Below are positions 48,501 to 60,500 of a stretch of DNA of 64,000 nt, piece by piece. The notes below the pieces were generated by a model. The model was not told where the DNA came from, did not search any database, and worked only from the letters and a program-made list of their open reading frames with translations. The stretch spans positions 36,185,366-36,249,365 of the forward strand of contig NC_088777.1 of the NCBI RefSeq assembly GCF_954871325.1, in the 5' to 3' direction. The stretch is from Gordionus sp. m RMFG-2023 (taxonomy: Eukaryota; Nematomorpha; Gordioida; Chordodea; Parachordodidae). How positions within the stretch are numbered: position 1 is the stretch's first letter; each line of letters begins with the position of its first letter. The translations under genes and the position numbers were made by a program.

Positions 48501-51500
48501 ATACATAATATTTTAATGAAGCATTTCCATCCTAAACCTAATATAATAGTAGAGAGATATAATTTTTATCAATATAATCAACAAAATGATGAAAAACTAA
48601 TAGACTATATACAAAATCTAAGAAAATTAGCAACGACTTGTGATTTTGGTGAATATTTAAATACTGCATTAAGAGATAAATTTATATTCGGAATAAAAAA
48701 TCCAAAAATTTTACAAAGATTACTATCCGAAGACGATATAGACATAAATAAAGCTATTCAGATAGCTACTGCAGTAGAAACAGCAATAAAAAATACAAAA
48801 TGATGAAACTAAAATCGATCATTTAGAAGAGAAACATAATGAAAATATAAATAAAATTAAAAAAGTTAATAATGATAATGATAAACAAACAAAATCATAT
48901 AATACTAATGATAATGATAAACAATTAAAATCAGATAATAATTATAATGCGAGCTACAAAAAACCAAATCTGACACTCCTGTGGCGGAAACCACAGAAGG
49001 GAAAATTGTTTTTTCAAGAATGCCACTTGTTATAAATGCAACAAAATTGGGCACATTGCTCGAGTCTGTAGAAAAGAAATAGTGAATTTTATTAATAATA
49101 AAACAAACGAATATAATCCAGAATTTTGGGTGGATGTCAAAATAAACAACAGCGATATAAGAATGGAATTGGATACTGGAGCTGGAGTCTATAATTAACG
49201 AAATAGATTGGGAAAATAAACTTAATCATCATGAATTAACGAATTGCATGCTAAAACTTAAAAGTTATACAGGAACCAATATACCACTATTAGGTCAAAC
49301 TGTAGTAAAAGTACAATATAAAGGGCGAACATTAGAACTACCTCTCATAATTACAAAAGGATATACCAAAAATCTAATTGGAAGAAATTGGATAATTAAA
49401 TTTCCCAAAATGACTGAATTAACTGAAAGGACCCTACAAATAAATATTATTAATATACAAAATAAATTTCCTCAATTATTTACCAAAGAATTAGGCTGCT
49501 TGAAAGATTATAAGGCACAAATATATATGAAAAACGAGAAACCAATTTTCTGTAAATCACGTCCCGTACCATACACATTAAAAGATAAAGTTGAAGAAGA
49601 TTTAGATAAATTGCAAAAAATAGGAGTACTAGAGAAAATCAATCATTCACTTTATGCATCCCATAGTAATTGTTCAAAAGAAAAATAAAACATTAAGAAT
49701 TTGCAGGGATTTTAAAAAAACTATAAATCAAAATATAAATATTGATTCATATCCAATACCAAGAATCCAAGATTTATTAGCCAATTTGGGAAAAGGAGAG
49801 GAATTTTCAATATTGGATCTCTCAGATGTCTATTTTCAAATTAAAGTGGAGGAAGAGTCTCAAAAATATCCTGTAATCAATACGCATAGAGGATTATTTA
49901 AATATACAAGAGTACCCTTTGGTATATCGTCTTCTCCAGCAATATTTCAACGAGCCATCGAGAATTTATTAAAAGGTTTTGAAGGAGTAGCTTGTTATTT
50001 AGATGATATTATAATAACCGGGAAAAATAGAGAGAAACACGAAAAATTTAAAAAAGGTACTAAAATGTCTAGATGAAAATGGAATCAAGCTAAAAATAGA
50101 AAAATGTAAATTTTTCAAACAAAATGTCGAATACTTAGGACAAAATATTTCAAAAAACGAAATTACAACTACCGAAAAAAATACTGAGGCAGTAAAAAAT
50201 GCACCAGAACCAACAAATTTGAAACAATTACAGTCATTTCTAGGGTCAGCAACATACTATTCAAAATTTTCGAACGGGGAAACAAAAAGGAGAAGTTTGA
50301 ATACCACAATCAAAAATTTCAGACAAAGTTTGGTCGCGCCTTTACAATTAAAGAAAAAAAATGGGAAGAAGCCATTATTAAAGGCATACTCGGATCACAA
50401 CGTTATGAAGTAAGTATAACGGGTAATACGATTATACGTCATACGGATCAATTAAAGAAAAGAACCGAAAATGTATTAATTGAAGAATACGAATTAGAAG
50501 AGAGTACTGAAGTAGAAGAGAAAACCGAAGAGATATTATATATTTTGAGATTAATCTGAATAATAAAGGCTGATTTTTGATTTTTTACATTACAAAATAA
50601 AAGAATAAGAAAAACTCGTTTACTATTAATATACATTACACTGTATCTTAGATACAAGTATTCACTGTACTGAACTTTGCCAATACACTTGCAACAAATG
50701 TAATCAGGTCACAGACTGATTTTGCCACCATGCACTCTATTGTAAATTCATATCAAATATTAATCGACACAACAAAATAAACATACTTATTGCTAGATTT
50801 CTCAGTAAGGCAAATCTCCCGGGAATTCTTGAACATACATTCTGCATAGATAAAAAACGTCCTGACTGCAAAACTATAGTCCCCTTTGTATCAGCCAAGC
50901 CCTTGGTCATGGATTTTATTTGCATAGGCCCCCTTGCCCCTTCTATTAAAATATATGACCAACTTTTCAGGGTTGAGTCATTAATATGACAAATATATTC
51001 CTACCTTATGGGTAATAACCACTTTGTCCCCATCGTAGCTATATCATGCTCTGGGAAGCTGCATTGAATCTTTCCAAAACGGTTTCGAAATCCATAATAA
51101 AAACACATATCTCTAAATATTGATATCACAAAAATTCGGTCTAATTATTTTTAATTTAAAAAGTATTGGCCCAATTCATTCACTTAGCATTCTCCTTTTT
51201 AATTTTTATGTTTTTTTTTTAAATTTAATAAATTTGTTCTTTTTTAAATATTTTTCATGTATTTTAATATAGATTTATATGTAAATTTTTAAAATAAAAA
51301 ATGATTTTTAATAAAAGCACTACCTGAAAGTTTTTTTGTGGAAAAGCCGAAATTTGCGTGAATGATTGCGCGCCAGAATAGGCTATATTATGTGAGCGGA
51401 AATTTATCGCGAAAATGACGTTCAGGTAATTCAAATAACCGTAAAGCGAATATGTTTGATAAGAATTAACGAATTTTTGCAAAATTTCGTGAAAACTTGT

Positions 51501-54500
51501 CAACCAATCTAAGGCGTTTGTTATCTAAAATTAATTTTTATAATTTTTTAAAGCTGTTTTATTTTATTTTATAAGATTTAAAAATTTTAGATATAATATT
51601 ATTTAATTATTGAGAGAAAATAAAAATTTCTCAATAAGTTTATAGACGTTTTCATAAAATATTGAATTTCACAAGAATAAAAAAAGTAAACCGTGAGCTG
51701 AAAAGAAAATAAATATGTTTAATGGTTACCTTATGTTTAATAGAAAATTTAAAAATCAATTATTCGTAGGTATTTATTAAACTATTTCCTCCCCCATTAA
51801 ATATCAAATATCTCTGTAAAAAATAAATCCAATTATATTAAATGGTATAATATATATAAAATCCTTTGAACTAGAACTAAATATAAATAAAACCTTTTTC
51901 ATAAATATATCGCTCGTCAAGGAAGGCAACCGCAAATAATTTTCGAACAAGTTCACGCTCATTTTGTCCATACTAAGCGTGTTATAAGATAGTTTCAAAA
52001 TTTTGGTCAGATCTCTTCAAACAAAATAAATAAAAGGTGATGAAATATTTTTTTGAGTTTTTGTTTCTTAAAAATTCCCACTTTTTTCCTTTCCTTTAAT
52101 TAAAAATTCTTTCATTTCTATTTTTCATTATCTTAATTGAAAGTTTAAAAAAATTCTTTTTTTGATCCACAACATTATAAGTATAATTTAATATTTATAA
52201 ACATTTTTCTATCCGATAATAATAAAATAGGAAAAAAATGAATAAATCATGTAAAAGAATTTTTTTTATATTATTTCTAGTTTTTGATTTTAATTTACTC
52301 GCTTAGTTTATTGTTATGTCCATCCTTTTCATCGTAAAAGAATACAGTTTTCAGCAAGTAGTCATTGTTAAAAGTTTTATCCTTTAGGAAACTCCAACAA
52401 TTATTTAAGCTTATTTGTTCTAGGCCAAAATCATCCATGGCTGGAGAAATCCTGTTCATAACATCGTCAAGAGTTATAGTAATTGCAGAACCTCCTTGGG
52501 ACTTTTTATGAGCTGTGATAAACTACAATATGTAAGTAATTAGTAGGTAAGAGCAATAAATGTATTTAAATGGGTGGGAGTGGGGGGGGGGGGGGTTGAA
52601 ATAATTTTTTTATATAAATAAGATGACATCTAAACCATAAAACTTCAAGTCAAAAGTTAAAAAATACATTATTTAGAAAGAATAAAATATATGCATTTTA
52701 CAAAAATTTTATTTTTTATATATAATTTACTGTTGTAAATGAATGTGTTCGAAGTGATTATTAGTATATAAAATTCGTTTTTTGTGAAAAAAATAGTAAA
52801 CAGTGTTAATTTAATTTTAGATGAATTTTGAAAGTAAATGCATTCCTTTTTTTTGAAAAACGCATTCGTTTTTTACGATTATTTAATTTTAAAAGTTTGT
52901 TATTTTTTTTAAAAAATAAGTTTTTATAAATATTTTTCAGCAGGTTTTCCTTCCAGGCTAGTGTCTAATTTACACTCCAATGAAAAGTATGTTATCCTTA
53001 ATTATAAAAGAGGGAAAAAAATGTAAGCCTGGTTTGTAATATTTATATTAATTTAATTATTAAAATTTCAATCATTTTAGTGATAGAAGATTTTTAATTG
53101 TTTTTTATAAACAATAATTATTCGATTTTGTAAAGGGAATATATAATTTATAAAATGAAAAGATAAATTTTTTTTTGAAGAAATTAATAAAATAAAAATT
53201 TTTTGTAAAATCTTTAAAAAAAATGTTTCTTTTTATATTTTGAAAATTAATCATAAATTTTATTAATAATCTTAATTTGGATAATCTTGTTATTTTTTTT
53301 GGTCTTTTCTTTTGGACTTCGGTATTTAGTTCCCGATTATACTTCTTAAATAAATAGATTAACGGCTTATGATCCGTGTAAATTATAAATCTTTTATCGA
53401 TCAAATACTCACGACATTTGAATCCAAAGATAACCGCTAGGGCTTCTTGTTCAATAACAGAATATCTAGTTTCCACTTCTCGGAAAACTCTCGAAAAAAA
53501 TATGATGGGTCTTTCCACACCATCAATTAAATGTAATAATGCACCTCCAACACCTTTGTTAGATGTATCAACAGCTCATATGATTTATAAATCATTGAAA
53601 ACATACTAAAATCGGTTCCTCACCAATTTTTTCTTTTAAAATTTCAAAAGCTTTTTGTTGTAATTTTCCACTCAAAATGAACACCTTTTTTTAATAAATC
53701 ATACAATTGAGATGCCACTTTTATAAAATTCTCCACAAAACGATGATAATAATTTATCATACCCAAAAATGATTGCAACTCCGCTTTATTGGTTGGCGGA
53801 TTCATATGTGTTATATTTTTTAAATTTTTCTCAAGAGGTATCACCTCCATTCCATTTACTTGATGTCCTAAGTAGATAACTTCTGTTACCTCAAGAACAC
53901 TTTTTTCTTTACAGGCCCTCAGACCTTTATCACGAATTCGCTTGAAAACCTCTTCCAAACGCTGATTATGTTGCTCTTGTATCAAACAATAATACCATGG
54001 GATCGACTCAAACGATGGATCAAGAAAATAACGACTAACTTTCTACCATAGATCAACAGATTCAAGCATGGAAAATTTGATGCTCAATGGCGAAGATGAG
54101 GAACCAGGAACATCGAGTATAAAAGAATATTGTTGTAATATACGTACATAGCAATAAATCATTAAAGATATTTGTATATATTAAATTTTTGTAGGGAATG
54201 TCACTGGCCCATAAAGGGGTGACATGTCCTAGTTTGTAATATTTATATTAATTTAATTATTAAAACGTCAATCATTTTAGTGATAGAAGATTTTAAATTG
54301 TTTTTTATTATATAAACAATAATTATCGTTGATCTATGGGAGAAAGGTAGTTATCGCTTGAGTCGATCCAATGGTGTTATTTTTTGATACATCATTTCTT
54401 TCATCTTGTTTGTTCAACTCTCGTACCTTGAAAGATGGTATTGAATCATTGGAATTTATGAAATTTAGATAATGGGGGAGGGGGAGGGGTATAAAGGGTC

Positions 54501-57500
54501 AGAAATTATCTTGATTTCTATTTAACACTTCGAACTCTATTTTATATTAAATTCATATCAAGATGCCACCATTTTAATATTTCCTGAACAAGAAATAAAA
54601 TATTTAACCTGTAAGCAATTAATACAAGATCTAATATCGTTTTCCAAAAGTAAGGCCAAGGTGTGTAATATTTTATCTCCTTCTAAGCCAATTTTCTCCT
54701 CCTGGCATATCTAAAATAAACAATCGGGGTTAAATATGATAAAACGAAAATGTTAGATATTACAGAGCTAAAGAGTGTGGTCTAAGACACCAGATTTAAA
54801 TCTAGTTCAAAACAAGACCTTTTTATTTGACTATTAAATGTGGCGCTTGACTATATGTAAAGGAAATTTTTAAATGATCACAAAATCACTTCAAAAAAAT
54901 AGAAGGTTTGATTTAAGTATTTATTGATCTGAGATAAAAGGAAATTTTGATAAGAAATAAAATATTGTAAAAAAAATAACTTTTTTTAATCGATTGGTGA
55001 GTCTGAAACTGGATATGGATTTAACGTTGATGATGTAAGAATGTTGCCTCAACGCTTTAAGAGCGGGGGTGTATCTTTGGGAAATTTATATTATGAAAAT
55101 AAAATTGTAACAATTATCTTCTTTATTTAGTCCTTTTATTCCTTCTTCCTCCCATTTCTCTTGTCTCGCAAAAATAATAACTTTTTTATATAAACTTACA
55201 TATCATTAGCCAAGCATATGACAGGCCTATTCAAAGATAAATTTTTTCGTCCTTTCTTGTCACTCCTAGTAGAATCTTGAGATGATTTTACCAAATCGAT
55301 CAAAGTGTCAATCGCTGACTAAAAGTTTTATTTAAAAATTTTTTTTTAAACATTTGACTCATTGGCGGAAAACAATTAACTAAATATAGAAATGGTTGGT
55401 TGGATGTTTTTAACGCATATAATTAAAATAAACTAGTAAATTAATAATAGAATCACCAATAAAAGGTTTAAAGGACTTATTAGGGCTTCTTGGAGCTGTA
55501 CTCACATTATATTTTTAAAGAATAACTATTTCACAAATATCTTCTGGACAATTGAATATAAGACCCAACAAAATACGAAAAAAATGTTACGATTTTATAA
55601 GTATAATTCCTGATAAGTAACTTTATCAACCCAACCTACATTCGAATATAAGACTACACTAATGACAATTAGGTAAAAAAAAAAATAATTTTATCTTGTT
55701 TACACTGGAAGCCCCGTCAATTTCGTCTAAAATAAGGCATTTAGGTTTTTTATGAGTCAAACTGTCATTACCTTTATCCTGGTAAATATTTTTGATAGAG
55801 TGCGTTTGTAACACGTTTTGAATGACGTCCCTAAAAGAATGCTCGTTCCGTTCATCGCTTTAGGTAAATTTAAAAAGAAAAACTGTGTAATGTTAAAATT
55901 TTAGAGATCGGCATCCATGAAAGATTCCAAAGGCCCAAAATAATTTTGCGTTTTGTTAAACTGGTCAATTTGAGCCGATTTTTTAAAAAACGGCTACAAT
56001 ATTTTACCAAGCCTCTTAATTTCGTTAATAACCTTTGTGCCATCTATGAGCAAAATCTACAGGCTTACGTATGATTATGATTAATATTTTTAAATATATT
56101 TACATGAATATTCTATTTTCAATTTTTTTTTAAACTGAAAGTAAAAACGAGTGGTTAAAATATGTATGAATCCTTTTTTTAGCAATAAATTTAATCATTT
56201 ATATAAAAATTCAAAAAATCGGGGTATTTACCTAGCGTTGACCTCAATAGCATCGTAACCGGAATGTTTGGTGATAATTTGAGCAAGAGTAGTTTTACCT
56301 AGTCCAGGCGGTCCCCATATTAAAGCTATCTATTTTTTTAAAAAAATAACATTTAAAAAGAATAGTAAAATTAACCTCTTGATTTTTTTATAAATTCGAT
56401 CAGTTGTTAAAATGCTCGAATTATATTGCATTTACTATAGAAACAACCTTCCTTATTTTAGAGATAAACATAATTAATTGATAAAAATATTAATTGTATT
56501 TAGTACATATCATTTGATATAGTTGTGAAAAAAAATCATGAAAAAATTTGTAATGCTTAATACCCCTCGCTATCTAAGAATTGACGTGCTTCTACTAGAA
56601 AATTTTGAGCAAGAGTATATACATTTTGACTAGTTAAAAGGGTTGATTGAAAATAAAATATATCATAATTTATTGAAAAATTATATAAATATCACTACTG
56701 GAAATCAGATAATAGTAGTGCTGTAAACATTTTTAAAAAAATCGAACGCGTTCACGTTCAAATTCAAAAAAAGGAACGCGTTCAAGTTCATGAACGCGTT
56801 CATACGTTCAAAATTTTATGATAAATTTTTTTTTAAATTTAATTTAATATAAATAAATGCCTTATATTTTTCAACACAATATATTAGCCATGATAAAAAA
56901 TAATAGTTTTATTTTGATAATATAATTATAAATACAATATAATAGAGCGATAAAAAAATAAATTTATAAAAAAATTTTCTTATTAATTTTTAATAATAAT
57001 TGCTTTTCAAAATTTTCATCTGATAGGCATGAACGCTTGTCAGTTAATACAGCGTTAGCTATACTAAAAACTCGCTCAACAGGGGCAGATGAAGGGATTG
57101 CGGTGTTATACTTGATAAACAATTCTTTTAAAAGGGGGAATTTATTAAAAACATTTAATGTTTTATCCATTGTTTCAAAAAATTGAGCTATGTTATCATC
57201 CTCCAATCTGCCCTATTCTTCCTCGTCAAAAAAAAGGATATCTCGGAATTGATTTTAAAACAGTGAAATATTTTTGATATTTGGGCCATGGTAATTCTAA
57301 TTCATCTAATATTGAATTTTGATTTTCAGAATCTGATGATGAAATATTTATATCCATGCAAATGCTAATCTATTAAATTAAAATATAAAATATTCAAATT
57401 AATAAACTTTAATCTTATCTTCTCTAGCAGTAGCACTATGGTACGTTAATTGCAATATGAAAAAGGAAAAAGTAAAAACAGCTGATTAAAAAATATAAGA

Positions 57501-60500
57501 CTTTTTTGTTAAAAAATTGGATTAAATATTAATTTTTCAAATAAATAAAAATATAAGACTTTTTTGTTAAAAAATGCGGATTAATATTAATTTTTCAAAT
57601 AAAAAATAAAAAGTGTTTTTAAAATTGAACGAACGTAAAATTGAACGCGTTCATCAAAGAAAAGGAACGCGTTCATCAAAGAAAAGGAACGCGTTCACGT
57701 TCAAAGTTCGTCAAAAAAAAGGAACGCCGTTCATCACCTTTTTTCAAAAAAACGAACTTCGTTCACGAACGCGTTCATTTTGAACGCGTTCGTTTACAAC
57801 ACTAGATAATAGTAAGTAAGAATAGGCTCTTGTTACCTAACAAATACGATTAGAAGTTAGAATATACAAGGTTTCCTATTCAAAAAAATTAGGAAAATGT
57901 CAGATAAAAAAAGGAAAAAGTTCAATTAAAAAAGTAAAAAGATCAAATCAAAAAAGGAAAAGGTTATCAAATAAAAGAAATATCAATAGTAATAATGAAT
58001 GGCAGTTTAGATTATTCATATTTGATAAGAAAATCTCCTGTTGATATCTTTAAATTATTCACCAACGATAAAATTGTAATGTTATCTAATAGCAAGATAT
58101 ATGAAACCTAAAAAAAGGAACGATTCTTATAAGAGCAAAACACTACAATTCTAAGTTAATATGAAACTTGAATGTTAAAGAGTATTATTTTCCTAAATAG
58201 TGATGAACATATTAATCAAGGAAGGATATTAGACTAAATAAAATACTTTGTATAAATATACTAAGCAAAATCGACATCTCAAGTATTAACTTTAAATTCA
58301 CACCAGAAATAAAATTTGAATTAAAATATAATTCGTGTAATGATTTTACCAACTTTCTGTATTGGCTTGCCTTTTTCATCCAATCCCTTATTTCGAAAGA
58401 AGAAAATGTATAAATAAAAATTTATATACATGTATTAGAGATCTGCAAAGCCCGGTCCAGCCCAAGAACTGTAGATTTATAATTAGATCATATCAATAAA
58501 TTTTTAATTTTTTGGGGAATTTACGGTATTCAAAGATTTAGCATTTTAGTTATACAGCTCTTAAAATATAAAAAATAAGCATATTTTAATTATATCAAAA
58601 TATTAGCTTGAAATTTAAAAAAATATCTCAAAATCTTAATCCCAGGGCTGGCCTATCAGAGATTTACGAGGGCCCATCATTTTTTATCAAATAATTGCCC
58701 GGTATATTAATTTTTTTTTGATCGGGTTGTGCAGATCTTTTATATATTTAGCCAAGACATCGCCCTAGATCAATATAAAAAATTTTGTCATTTTACAAAA
58801 TCAATTTTTTCTTCGCTTTTATTATAATTCTGATATCCCGCTTGATTTTGATTGGTCGGGGTTAAGAGACACTTATTGCTTTTTTTATATTCATTCATTT
58901 GTGTTGCCTTTCTTTTCATGTTACTCTTGTGTTTAGAAACTTCGAATATTATAAAAGGAGATATAAAATATAAATAAATTATTAAGAATTAATTTTAATC
59001 AGATTAAGCAAATACCTCGGATATTTCCATCATATCTTTCAACCCCGAAAACGTATTCGTCCCAACTTTTTATCCAAGTCATCAAATTCCGATTCAGAGT
59101 CTATAAAATTTATTTTTTGATCGATTAAATTGAAAAGCTCAAGGTTAGATTTTTAATGGGTAACCCTAAAATTAATAGGCATTTTTTTAATATATGGTGA
59201 ATTCCATGACAAATCAACAAAAAAATCACGATCTTCAAATTTTTCTAAAATTTTTACTAGAGTTTGCATATATTCTAACTTAAAAAATTTTTTAACCTCC
59301 AACTCTAAACAGTGGCTGAAATACGGGTCTCTAAAGGTAGAAAAAAAATGGGGCATTTTAGGAAGAATTCTCTCCTTTAATTTTAAATATCTTTGGATAT
59401 ATAATTGAGCTAAAAGCGTCATTTAAATTTTTTAATAGCAAAGTTATAATATGTTAAAAAATGTTAAATGTCAAAAACCGAAATATAAATCCAGAAATGG
59501 TCATAAAATTAAATAGTTATTTTTTTTTAAAGAATTAATAAATGTGCTTCGAATTGGGCCGATCATAAGGGTATGAGATATGGCATTTTAATCATTAACC
59601 TATTGTAAATATTCTTAATATATATTTGATATTAATAAATAATTGTAATAAAAGTCAAAAGTTATCAAATATCATTTTAATCATTAACCTATTGTAAATA
59701 TTCTTAATAAATATTTGATATTAATAAATAATTGTAATAAAAGTCAAAAGTTATCAAATATTTTATGTTTACTGTGGAATTTTTATAATTTTTTTTAAGG
59801 GGTAAGGGGGACTTTGGCTAGATAAATTAAATTCTCTTCATAAAATTAATTAAAAAATACAAATCAATTTATGATTATTATTTATTAAAGACAAAATTTA
59901 ATTTTTATATAATGGAAATTCAATAATCTTAACAAAATGAAATAATTTTTAATTTAATTTTCCCTAAGTGGAATAAAAGCTGTATTCCGGAAATGGGTTT
60001 GACCTTTTTAACATATTTTTTCATTTATCATTTTTTACATATGAGTAATTAATTTCAGTGATATTTGCAATATAAAAATTAAATGAGTTTAATGTGTATA
60101 ATATTTGATTCTCATATGAATACTGAAGGTAGCCCTTTATGCTAACCTTTTGGTAATGTAATAAAATGGGCTATTACGAAAAAATGTCATTCTTTTTAAT
60201 TCCAGTTTAGAAAAAAAGAATTGGTCTTAAATCCTAAAATTTTATATCAATATGAGTTTCTTTAAATTTAGAATATAATTCAGAATGATACAAAATTTTC
60301 TTTTTCAATTGATTTTCTCTTTTAACCTTTATTGATATAAAACGGTTTTTACCAGGCATCATACGACTCTTTTATTTGGAATTAAGAAAATTTTCAAATA
60401 ATATCCATAAAATAGTCTCGAAAAACACTTCCAGCCTTTATAATATTAGGATTGGATAAAACACCCTTGACCAATTTCTTTGCTACACTTGCCATGAATT

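Larger units (their letters stand above)
45837..50679 (-). mobile_element. hAT element inserted in the LINE, itself host to two insertions
   Basis: The ends are CAAAGTTGGGCAG on the left and CAAAGTTCAGTACAG as the complement of the right. The first 150 bp on each side is rich in GATAC/GTATC motifs. It is flanked by ccaatgca and ccaataca (8 bp, one mismatch). Removing it brings the two LINE halves together. It carries a degraded minus-strand transposase, the MITE at 46360-46722 and the LTR element at 48136-50640. Confidence 0.88.
43840..51030 (+). mobile_element. decayed LINE of the RT-knuckle-endonuclease type, split by nested elements
   Basis: The plus strand, opposite to CTF18, carries a relative of the 20.2-kb LINE. 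Seen in order: [19 protein letters not shown] (44.26 kb), [15 protein letters not shown] (the RT active-site region, 45.05 kb), [14 protein letters not shown] (45.43 kb) and [14 protein letters not shown] (45.78 kb). After a 4.8-kb hAT insertion come [29 protein letters not shown] (endonuclease region, 50.86 kb) and [12 protein letters not shown]. Stops and frame shifts are frequent throughout, so it is long dead. The left end is approximate. Confidence 0.8.

Noticed and set aside
52295-52297. TAA taken as the CTF18 stop
   Set aside because: A GTAAAT donor overlaps it and restores phase into exon 11, which continues the family alignment.
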